DNA of 63,589 bases from Flammeovirgaceae bacterium (GTDB lineage Bacteria; Bacteroidota; Bacteroidia; Cytophagales; Cyclobacteriaceae): assembly GCA_021298355.1 (NCBI GenBank), contig JAJTEH010000015.1, positions 1 to 63,589 of the forward strand, in the 5' to 3' direction. The translations under genes and the position numbers were made by a program. Numbering within the stretch: position 1 is the first letter of the stretch; each line of letters begins with the position of its first letter. Below, one piece after another: positions 36,699-43,696 of the stretch. The notes beneath the pieces were generated by a model. The model did not search any database. It saw nothing but the letters and a program-made list of their open reading frames with translations, and was not told the origin of the DNA.

Positions 36699-37502
36699 CC
36701 GGCCGCGCCAGATCAGGTTTTTGTCTTGGAATTTAACCACATCAGTTTCATTGTTAAACAAACCATATACACCGGCACCTGAGCCTGTCATAGATGCATA
36801 TACAGCACCATGATCATACAATTTAGTTTTGCATGCTTCAATTTCAGGGTAGAGTTTAAATATACTTTCTTCAAAATCGTTGGATAAATGATCTTTCCAT
36901 TTATCTACCGGTACCTGTGTTACAATTTTTTCGATAGAAACTTTTCTCTCTTTTGGTTTTAAGCCGGCAAAGGCAGTTTTAGTAGAGATGTGAATGGGAG
37001 GTTTTAAAAGTATTAAATAGAAATGCTTAAGCGAAACAGATACTGGGCTGAGAAGCTCTCCTCTTCCTCTCCCAATCATTGGATTATCCTGACAAAAAAA
37101 GGCACAATCGCTTCCTAATTGCGAAGCATAATGCAACATTTTTTCAGGCGTTATACCTAGGTTAAAAATAGTGTTGAGGGCCTTTAGAGTAAACACTCCG
37201 TCTGAAGAACCACCACCAAGACCTGCTCCAATCGGCACTTCTTTATGTAAGTGTATACTAATATTGGGCAATTGATATTCTTGTTGTAATAACCTGTAAG
37301 CCATCACACATATGTTATCCGTTTTGTTGCCGGGTATAGAAAGCCCTGTTAAGGTTACCGAAAAATTTTTAGCAGGCAGAACTTCTAAGAGATCGTGAAA
37401 CGTAATAGGATAGAAGCACGTGTCGAGTTCATGGTAGCCATCGGCACGTTTGTATAAAACATGCAGGCCAAGATTAATTTTACAATGCGGAAATACAACC
37501 AT
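36690..37502 (-). CDS. ispE: 4-diphosphocytidyl-2-C-methyl-D-erythritol kinase
   Basis: From the Met at 37502 the protein has 270 residues. The longer frame to 37547 would run through a hairpin and lacks family similarity. GHMP-kinase motifs are clear: KINLGLHVL near the N terminus (Lys8), the ATP loop PIGAGLGGGSSDG (90-102) and a late TGSGAGVYGLF. It phosphorylates CDP-methylerythritol in the MEP isoprenoid pathway. It is downstream of fabI on the same strand, with a 10-bp perfect hairpin between them. Confidence 0.9.
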   Translation of the reverse strand: MVVFPHCKINLGLHVLYKRADGYHELDTCFYPITFHDLLEVLPAKNFSVTLTGLSIPGNKTDNICVMAYRLLQQEYQLPNISIHLHKEVPIGAGLGGGSSDGVFTLKALNTIFNLGITPEKMLHYASQLGSDCAFFCQDNPMIGRGRGELLSPVSVSLKHFYLILLKPPIHISTKTAFAGLKPKERKVSIEKIVTQVPVDKWKDHLSNDFEESIFKLYPEIEACKTKLYDHGAVYASMTGSGAGVYGLFNNETDVVKFQDKNLIWRGRLL

Positions 37503-37510
37503 AATAAGAA

Positions 37511-37537
37511 GGCTAACAGGATCATTACCTGTTAGCC
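37511..37537 (-). terminator. Hairpin between fabI and ispE
   Basis: GGCTAACAGG-atcatta-CCTGTTAGCC is a perfect 10-bp stem. On the minus strand it is followed by TTCTTATT and the ispE start 8 nt later. It may be a weak terminator or attenuator, or an mRNA-stability structure. Confidence 0.6.
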
Positions 37538-37560
37538 GATCTTGCAAGTTTAGAAATATT

Positions 37561-38373
37561 TTATTTGGTTAAACGTTCAATTAAATCTTCAGTGATACCT
37601 GTTCCTGAAAATCCACCATCGTGCATCAGATTTTGCATGGTAACCATGCGCGTTAAATCGCTGAACATAACAGCAATATAGTTTGCGCAATCTTCTGCCG
37701 AAGCGTTGCCAAGCGGAGACATAAGTTGCGCGTAATCAAAAAATACATCAAAGCCAGAAATGCCTGCGCCAGCCGTAGTTTTTGTTGGCGATTGCGAAAT
37801 GGTATTTACTCTTACTTTTTTAAGACGACCATAACGTGCGCCATAACTACGCGCGATAGATTCTAACATGGCTTTAGCTTGTGCCATATCCGTATAATCG
37901 GGATACGATCTTTGTGCAGCAATGTAACTTAAGGCAAGAAAGGATCCCCATTCGTTCATGGCATCTAACTTTTCTGCGGTTTGCATTGTCTTATGAAAAG
38001 ACAAAGCAGAAATATCAATGGTTTTTAAAAACCAATCGTAGTTCATATCTCCGTAGGGTCTCTCTTTTCTTATGTTAGGACTCATACCTATCGAGTGCAA
38101 AACGAAATCAAGTTTACCACCTAAAACCTCAGTGGCTTTTTTAAATAAATTTTCCAGATCTTGTTCCGAAGTGGCATCAGCCGGTATAACTTCTGCATCA
38201 CAAGCTTTTGCCAATTCATTTATCTTGCCCATGCGCATGGCAATGGGTGCATTGGTTAAAACAAAAGAGCCTCCTTCTTCTTTCACCTTTAACGCGGTTT
38301 TCCAGGCTATGGAGTTTTCGTCTAATGCGCCAAAAATAATTCCTCTCTTTCCTTTTAATAAATTATGTGCCAT
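37561..38373 (-). CDS. fabI: Enoyl-ACP reductase
   Basis: From the Met at 38373 the protein has 270 residues and begins MAHNLLKGKRGIIFGALDE. A further upstream Met (38394) is unlikely because it lies before the conserved N terminus. It is an atypical short-chain dehydrogenase with the FabI active site Y-x6-K (YTDMAQAK) preceded by AAQRSYPDY. NADH-dependent reduction of enoyl-ACP completes each fatty-acid elongation round. It is divergent from murI. Confidence 0.92.
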   Translation of the reverse strand: MAHNLLKGKRGIIFGALDENSIAWKTALKVKEEGGSFVLTNAPIAMRMGKINELAKACDAEVIPADATSEQDLENLFKKATEVLGGKLDFVLHSIGMSPNIRKERPYGDMNYDWFLKTIDISALSFHKTMQTAEKLDAMNEWGSFLALSYIAAQRSYPDYTDMAQAKAMLESIARSYGARYGRLKKVRVNTISQSPTKTTAGAGISGFDVFFDYAQLMSPLGNASAEDCANYIAVMFSDLTRMVTMQNLMHDGGFSGTGITEDLIERLTK

Positions 38374-38489
38374 TGTATTCTGTTTAGAACCCAATATTAC
38401 TTATTCTTTCGGGTAAATGGAAATGGCCATAGGTATGCCCTTTCGTGAATGTCAATAAAAAAAGTCATTTTTGCTTTTGCATTTTCTGT

Positions 38490-39308
38490 ATGATAAGCAA
38501 CCACACTAACAAACCAATAGGAGTTTTCGACAGTGGTATTGGCGGCCTAACAGTAGCCCATGCTATACAACAACGATTACCCAACGAACAACTCGTTTAT
38601 TTTGGCGATACTGCTCACTTACCTTATGGCGATAAATCCGAAGCAGCCATACAGGCTTACTCCATAAAAATCGCTGATGTATTATTGGCTTATCAATGCA
38701 AGGTAATTGTTATCGCTTGTAACTCGGCAAGTTCGGCTGCCTACGAATTGTTAAAAGCCTATGTAGGTAGCAAAGCACATGTAATTGATGTGATAAACCC
38801 TATGGTGCAGGTTGTAAACCGAACAATGGCAAATAAAAAAATAGGGCTTATTGGCACGAAGCGTACCGTTCAATCGGGTGTTTATGCAAGTAAGTTAGCT
38901 GCTTTACCCACCCCTGTGGTTGTGCATCAACTTGCCACACCGTTACTGGTACACATGATAGAAGAAGGTTTTTTTGACAACAAAATAAGTTACGATATTA
39001 TAGACCAATACCTGAGCAACGAAATACTTAGAGATATCGATAGTCTGATTTTAGCGTGCACCCATTTTCCTCTTATTAAAAAAGAAATTGAAGCCTACTA
39101 CCACCACAAAGTAGCGGTGTTAGATTCTGCCGAAGAAGTAGCCACTTCGCTTGCCCACTATTTAAGTGAAAACAACTTGCTTAGCACCCATACACAACCA
39201 CCCAACCATACATTTATGGTTTCCGATTATACGGCCTCTTTCGAAGTAAGCACAAAACTATTTTTTGGAGAAGTGGTTAAACTTACTAAACATCCGCTTT
39301 GGGAATAA
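38490..39308 (+). CDS. murI: Glutamate racemase
   Basis: With the Met at 38490 the protein has 272 residues. The upstream in-frame Met (38445) would add a Cys/Phe-rich leader not seen in the family. Active-site Cys pairs are in VIACNSASSA and LACTHFPLI, and the FDSGIGG N-terminal motif is present. It interconverts L- and D-glutamate for peptidoglycan synthesis in the cytosol. A 36-bp gap separates it from nuoH, so read-through is likely. Confidence 0.9.
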   Translation: MISNHTNKPIGVFDSGIGGLTVAHAIQQRLPNEQLVYFGDTAHLPYGDKSEAAIQAYSIKIADVLLAYQCKVIVIACNSASSAAYELLKAYVGSKAHVIDVINPMVQVVNRTMANKKIGLIGTKRTVQSGVYASKLAALPTPVVVHQLATPLLVHMIEEGFFDNKISYDIIDQYLSNEILRDIDSLILACTHFPLIKKEIEAYYHHKVAVLDSAEEVATSLAHYLSENNLLSTHTQPPNHTFMVSDYTASFEVSTKLFFGEVVKLTKHPLWE

Positions 39309-39344
39309 CACATACCTTAGTATAAAAATTAAAGTAGCTAACCG

Positions 39345-40424
39345 TTGACATTCTTCTTTTATCTTCCTCTACTATTACTATATGCGCTATTTGCAATTTA
39401 TGCAGAGCGTAAAATATCGGCCTTCATACAAAACCGATTAGGCCCCATGCAAACCGGACCATACGGAATAGCCCAAACCATAGCCGACTTTATCAAGCTC
39501 ATACAAAAAGAAGATATTGTACCTGGTGTAGCCATTTCCTGGTTATTTAAAATATCGCCTATAGCTACATTTGCTGTTGTGTTTGCAGGTTTTAGCTTGT
39601 TGCCTGTACACGCAAACTGGCCGGGCGCAGAAATGGCAAGCGGAGTTTTCGTTTTATTAGCAATTGTTTCATTAGATGTTATCGGTCTTTTATTAATTGG
39701 TTGGAGTTCCAACAATAAGTACAGCACACTAGGTGCATTCCGGGCGGCAGCACAATTGCTTTCATACGAAATTGCGTTAGGTATTTCGGTATTGGTAGTA
39801 TGTGTATGGTCTGGCACATTAAACTTGCAAGAAATTTCTTACCGGCAAGGCCAGTATCATACTGAGCCACTTTATTTTCTTGGTATACCAGGCTGGTGGA
39901 ATGTGCAACCTTTAGGTGGCTTTTTAGCATGGCATGTTTGTACCATGCCGCTTCTGTTTTTTGTATGGTTAATATTTTTTATTGCCTCATTGGCAGAGGC
40001 TAACAGAGCCCCATTCGATTTACCCGAGGCAGAATCCGAATTAGTAGGCGGTATACAAACCGAATACTCGGGGTTTAGGTGGGCCGTAATTATGTTTGCA
40101 GAATATGGAATGATGTTGCTCGTAAGCTTGGTGGGAGTTATTCTTTTTTTTGGAAGTTGGTACTCACCCATACCAAACATCGGTGGTTTAGAATTTGCCA
40201 GTTGGACAAACGGAACTCCTGGCACATGGACTGCCAGTGTTTGGGGAGGTTTCTGGTTGATAAGCAAATCGCTATTAATGGTGTCGCTACAAATATGGGT
40301 ACGGTGGACATTCCCCAGATTAAGAATTAATCAATTGATGAGTCTTTGTTGGAAATATTTAGTACCTTTTGCATTGATCTTCTTGTTGTTTACCGCATTA
40401 TGGAAAATATGGTTAACCCTTTAA
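39345..40424 (+). CDS. nuoH: NADH-quinone oxidoreductase subunit H, solitary
   Basis: The 359-residue protein has about eight transmembrane helices and the complex I subunit H signatures AERKISAFIQNRLGP, RAPFDLPEAESELVGG and RWTFPRLRINQLM. NuoH forms the quinone-binding interface of complex I. The start is TTG at 39345; no ATG fits the conserved N terminus. No other nuo gene is in the window, so the complex would be encoded elsewhere. Related hydrogenase subunits are less likely because the FPRLR motif is the NuoH form. Confidence 0.9.
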   Translation: MTFFFYLPLLLLYALFAIYAERKISAFIQNRLGPMQTGPYGIAQTIADFIKLIQKEDIVPGVAISWLFKISPIATFAVVFAGFSLLPVHANWPGAEMASGVFVLLAIVSLDVIGLLLIGWSSNNKYSTLGAFRAAAQLLSYEIALGISVLVVCVWSGTLNLQEISYRQGQYHTEPLYFLGIPGWWNVQPLGGFLAWHVCTMPLLFFVWLIFFIASLAEANRAPFDLPEAESELVGGIQTEYSGFRWAVIMFAEYGMMLLVSLVGVILFFGSWYSPIPNIGGLEFASWTNGTPGTWTASVWGGFWLISKSLLMVSLQIWVRWTFPRLRINQLMSLCWKYLVPFALIFLLFTALWKIWLTL

Positions 40425-42436
40425 AATTGTTTGTGCTGTTCCTTGCTTGTTTATGTGCAAGCAACACACTAAGCGCTCAAAGCCTTAATCAGTTAGAAGA
40501 GCAGTTAAAGGCTACAGATAACGACTCGCTAAAAATAGAACTATTAGAAAAGTTAATAGAAAGTTACGAGGGCATAGATTATAACAAGAGTAAAGAGTAT
40601 GCCACCCAACTGCTAACCCTGGCAGAAGAAACCGGGCAAAACTGGGCCTTATTAAAAACATACCGAAGACTAAATCTCTCTTACGTACTCGAAGGCGATT
40701 TTTCTACCGCTATGAAATACGGCAACTTGTTTTACCAAAAAGCTGTAGAACTTGCCGATACATCGGCCATTTCCGAAGCCATAAACATGATGGGCGATAA
40801 CTATTTTGATTTGGGAGAGTTCGATGAAGCATACGATTATTTTACTGATGCCTTTCGCTTTGGTAAACGTGCCAACGACTCTCTCCGGATGACAATCGCC
40901 CTGCACAATGTTGGCCGTGTGTTTAAAGTTTTAGGACAGTACGAAACTGCGCTCGATCATTTCAGACTTTCAGAAAAAATAAGTACAACTATAAACGATA
41001 AATTAGGTGCACCCTATACGTTTGATGAACTCGGAGATTTGTATCTGCGCCAGGGAAAAGTAGACTCAGCACTTTACTACCTCACAAAATCTCTCGCATT
41101 ATCGCGCGAGTTAAGCGATGAAATTCTTGAACCCAGAACGATAGACAGAATTGCCAATGCCTACGTATTAAAAAAAGATTATAAAACAGCGTTGGCCTAT
41201 TACGACACCGCCTTAATGAGAAACCAGATTACAAAAAATAAACTGGGTATAGCTTACAACGAACTAGGAAAAGGAATCATTTTCTTGCAACAAGATAAAT
41301 TTAAAGATGCCGAGCAGGCTATTGAAAATGCCTTAATTATTGCAGACCAGTTAAATGCTAAAACACTTGGTTTGCGTTGTTATCAGCAACTCTCAGAATT
41401 ATCCGAAAAGAAAGGAGATTATCAGAAAGCCTTGCTGTATTACAGAACCTATAAAGCAAGGGAAGATTCTTTATTTGGCCAAGGCATGAAAGATAAACTG
41501 TTCCGCGATCAACTTCAAAATCAAAACGAAGTGCGCGACAGCAAAATAGCAGCCATGATTCGCGAACAAGAAATTCAAAAGAACGAGATTAAAAAACAAG
41601 AATTCATCAGAAACATTTTTGTTGTTTTAGTTGCCCTAACCGGAATTTTGCTCATTACAGTATACAGAAGCGGCCAACGCAGAAGGCATATCAATAAACT
41701 TTTACTTGAACATCAGGATGAGATGCGCAAACGAAGTGTAGAATTAGAAAAACTCAATCAGGTAAAAGATAAATTCTTCTCCATCATCTCTCACGATTTA
41801 CGCTCGCCCATTAATGCACTGGCTGGTTTGTTAGATATTATGGATAGAGGAGGGCTTTCCGAACAAGACATGAAAGCCAACATCAGAGAGTTAAAAGTAA
41901 GATTTAACCATACCCGAACGTTACTAAATAATCTGTTAGATTGGACCTTGCTGCAAATGGATAAACTAAGTTTGCAACCAGCAAAAATCTCGTTACATAA
42001 AATTGCTTCAGAAAATATTCAGCTACTTAGCGCAGTACAAAACAAAAACATACGTTTCGAAAATCAGATCCCGGAAAATACAATTGCTTTTGCCGACTCT
42101 AACACCATAAACCTGGTGATGAGAAATTTACTTACAAATGCAATTAAGTTCACTAACGAAAACGGAAATATAACTTTACAAGCTTCCGAAGAAGAAAAAC
42201 TTTGGCGCATAGGCATTAAAGATGATGGCGTAGGAATGAATAAATCTGTAGTAAGCATGTTGTTTGATAAAACTGCGCCCTATAGCACACGCGGCACAGC
42301 CAACGAGAAAGGAACAGGCCTTGGTTTAATCTTGTGTAAAGAATTTGTAGAAAAAAATGGAGGAACTATTTGGGTAGAAAGTGAAGAAGGGAAAGGCAGC
42401 ACCTTTACCTTTACCATTCCTAAAGCTAACCAGTAA
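40400..42436 (+). CDS. TPR-containing sensor histidine kinase
   Basis: The likely start at 40400 gives 678 residues with a signal peptide (hydrophobic run ending near SAQS). The frame is open back to 40346, and 40409 is another option. Periplasmic TPRs cover about 40-370, a transmembrane helix is near 405-422, and a coiled coil leads into the HisKA domain with phospho-acceptor His near 465 (SHDLRSPI). The ATPase domain ends with GTANEKGTGLGL. No receiver or DNA-binding domain is present and no response regulator is adjacent. The gene overlaps nuoH. Confidence 0.85.
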   Translation: MENMVNPLKLFVLFLACLCASNTLSAQSLNQLEEQLKATDNDSLKIELLEKLIESYEGIDYNKSKEYATQLLTLAEETGQNWALLKTYRRLNLSYVLEGDFSTAMKYGNLFYQKAVELADTSAISEAINMMGDNYFDLGEFDEAYDYFTDAFRFGKRANDSLRMTIALHNVGRVFKVLGQYETALDHFRLSEKISTTINDKLGAPYTFDELGDLYLRQGKVDSALYYLTKSLALSRELSDEILEPRTIDRIANAYVLKKDYKTALAYYDTALMRNQITKNKLGIAYNELGKGIIFLQQDKFKDAEQAIENALIIADQLNAKTLGLRCYQQLSELSEKKGDYQKALLYYRTYKAREDSLFGQGMKDKLFRDQLQNQNEVRDSKIAAMIREQEIQKNEIKKQEFIRNIFVVLVALTGILLITVYRSGQRRRHINKLLLEHQDEMRKRSVELEKLNQVKDKFFSIISHDLRSPINALAGLLDIMDRGGLSEQDMKANIRELKVRFNHTRTLLNNLLDWTLLQMDKLSLQPAKISLHKIASENIQLLSAVQNKNIRFENQIPENTIAFADSNTINLVMRNLLTNAIKFTNENGNITLQASEEEKLWRIGIKDDGVGMNKSVVSMLFDKTAPYSTRGTANEKGTGLGLILCKEFVEKNGGTIWVESEEGKGSTFTFTIPKANQ

Positions 42437-42439
42437 AGT

Positions 42440-42838
42440 TTATTGATTTAAATATTTTTCAGTTAGCTCCTTTAAGGTGGCCAACTCATCTTTCCGCATA
42501 GAGGCAGCCTTTACATGAAGCATTAAATCAAACATTACTTCTTCGCTATAACCAAGGCGCGAAGCTATCTTAGAACAAAACATAATTTCTTCTTTGTACA
42601 TGCGTTCGTCTATCTTCATCAATTGTACCAAACTAAAGATGTAATCGAACTTCTGATCATTGTTCAGGTTATCCGGTACAATAAGCTCATGTCGCTGATC
42701 AAACAAATCTTCGATCTCCAACGCAGGAAACTGATTAGCTAATCCTATATTTTTAATATAATGTTTTTCTCGTGGGCCAACTTCTCCGTCAATTCTTGCT
42801 AAATTGATGAGCAGTTTCATTTGTTGCAACAACGCCAT
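42440..42838 (-). CDS. TerB-like protein
   Basis: The 132-residue all-alpha protein fits the tellurite-resistance TerB-like domain (LINLARIDGEVGPREKHYI, then MKIDERMYKEEIMFCSKIASRLG). TerB-like proteins are small acidic metal- or membrane-associated factors of unclear role. It ends 3 bp from the convergent histidine kinase gene and is divergent from the ACP phosphodiesterase gene. No other ter genes are present, so tellurite resistance should not be inferred. Confidence 0.7.
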   Translation of the reverse strand: MALLQQMKLLINLARIDGEVGPREKHYIKNIGLANQFPALEIEDLFDQRHELIVPDNLNNDQKFDYIFSLVQLMKIDERMYKEEIMFCSKIASRLGYSEEVMFDLMLHVKAASMRKDELATLKELTEKYLNQ

Positions 42839-42904
42839 AGTATTTGGTTTTCAACTGATGCTCAACCTAAGAAGGTTTTCACAATTTACCAACTTTGCAC
42901 AGGC

Positions 42905-43510
42905 ATGAATTTTTTAGCGCACCTTTTTTTATCCGGTCCTGATAGTGAAGTTATGATCGGGAACTTTATGGGTGACTTTGTAAAAGGAAGAAATGCCTTA
43001 CACCATTTACCACCTAAAGTACAAAAAGGGGTAGAGTTACATCGGTTAATCGATTCATTTACTGATAAACATCCGATTGTAGACCAAAGCAAAAGCAGGC
43101 TGAGACAAAAATACAGGCATTACTCCGGAGTTATAGTCGATATTTTTTACGATCATTTTCTGGCGCTTTCGTGGCCAGAATATTCGCCTGAATTTCTACC
43201 GGATTTTGCAGATTTCTGTTATGAAACTTTAGAAAAAAACCACCAGACTTTACCCGATGAAGTAAACTACATGTTTCCTTACATGGTAAAAGGAAATTGG
43301 CTGGTGAGTTACGCACAAGTAAACGGAATACAGCGTGCCCTAACCGGCATGGCAAGGCGCACGAAATATGCTTCTAAAATGGATGAAGCTGCGGAAGATC
43401 TCGTAAAATACCATACAGAATTTAAAGAAGAGTTTGCCTTATTTTTTCCTGAATTAATTTCAGTATGTAATAATTATCTTGTGGAAAACGAACTACCTAA
43501 AATTAGGTAG
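42905..43510 (+). CDS. Acyl carrier protein phosphodiesterase
   Basis: From the Met at 42905 the protein has 201 residues and starts MNFLAHLFLSGPDSEVMIGNFMGDFVKG, the conserved AcpH/DUF479 N terminus with metal-binding His and Asp. RLIDSFTDKHPIV and the YDHFLA region (residue about 80) complete the HD-like site. It removes the 4'-phosphopantetheine group from holo-ACP. An in-frame Met 84 bp upstream is unlikely, as it overlaps the divergent TerB-like gene. A weak hairpin follows the stop. Confidence 0.85.
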   Translation: MNFLAHLFLSGPDSEVMIGNFMGDFVKGRNALHHLPPKVQKGVELHRLIDSFTDKHPIVDQSKSRLRQKYRHYSGVIVDIFYDHFLALSWPEYSPEFLPDFADFCYETLEKNHQTLPDEVNYMFPYMVKGNWLVSYAQVNGIQRALTGMARRTKYASKMDEAAEDLVKYHTEFKEEFALFFPELISVCNNYLVENELPKIR

Positions 43511-43511
43511 T

Positions 43512-43540
43512 TGGTCTAAAGTAAAGACCAGTAGATTTTT
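43512..43540 (+). terminator. Weak terminator after ACP phosphodiesterase
   Basis: TGGTCT (43512-43517) and AGACCA (43525-43530) form a 6-bp stem followed by GTAGATTTTT. It starts right after the stop at 43510. Strength is uncertain. Confidence 0.4.
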
Positions 43541-43640
43541 ATGTAGAATCGATTTTAGTTTTTAGTGCTGATTCTTACTTACGTTTCTCTTTGTAGTTGC
43601 ATAAACTTTAACCAGTAGCAACTTTTACCTTCAACAATAA

Positions 43641-43673
43641 AAAAAGCATCCTCTTTTATAGAGAATGCTTTTT
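43641..43673 (-). terminator. Terminator of the VPS10/BNR gene
   Basis: AAAAAGCAT-c-CTC pairs with GAG-a-ATGCTTTTT around a loop of about 8 nt. It lies 24 bp beyond the minus-strand stop at 43697 and also has T runs on the plus strand. Confidence 0.85.
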
Positions 43674-43696
43674 GTAGAGTATCGAACCAAAAATTA

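Noticed and set aside
39345-40424. A membrane-bound hydrogenase subunit instead of NuoH
   Set aside because: The sequence has the NuoH-specific PFDLPEAESELVGG and FPRLR motifs, and no hydrogenase genes are adjacent.
42440-42838. Tellurite-resistance function for the TerB-like gene
   Set aside because: There are no terA, terC, terD or related genes nearby, and the TerB-like domain alone is found in many unrelated contexts.
43536-43610. A fourth, degenerate copy of the 140-bp element (AGTGCTGATTCTTACTTACG resembles the copy 3 end)
   Set aside because: Only the end shows similarity; the core CCTCACC/GGTGAGG and the left arm are absent.
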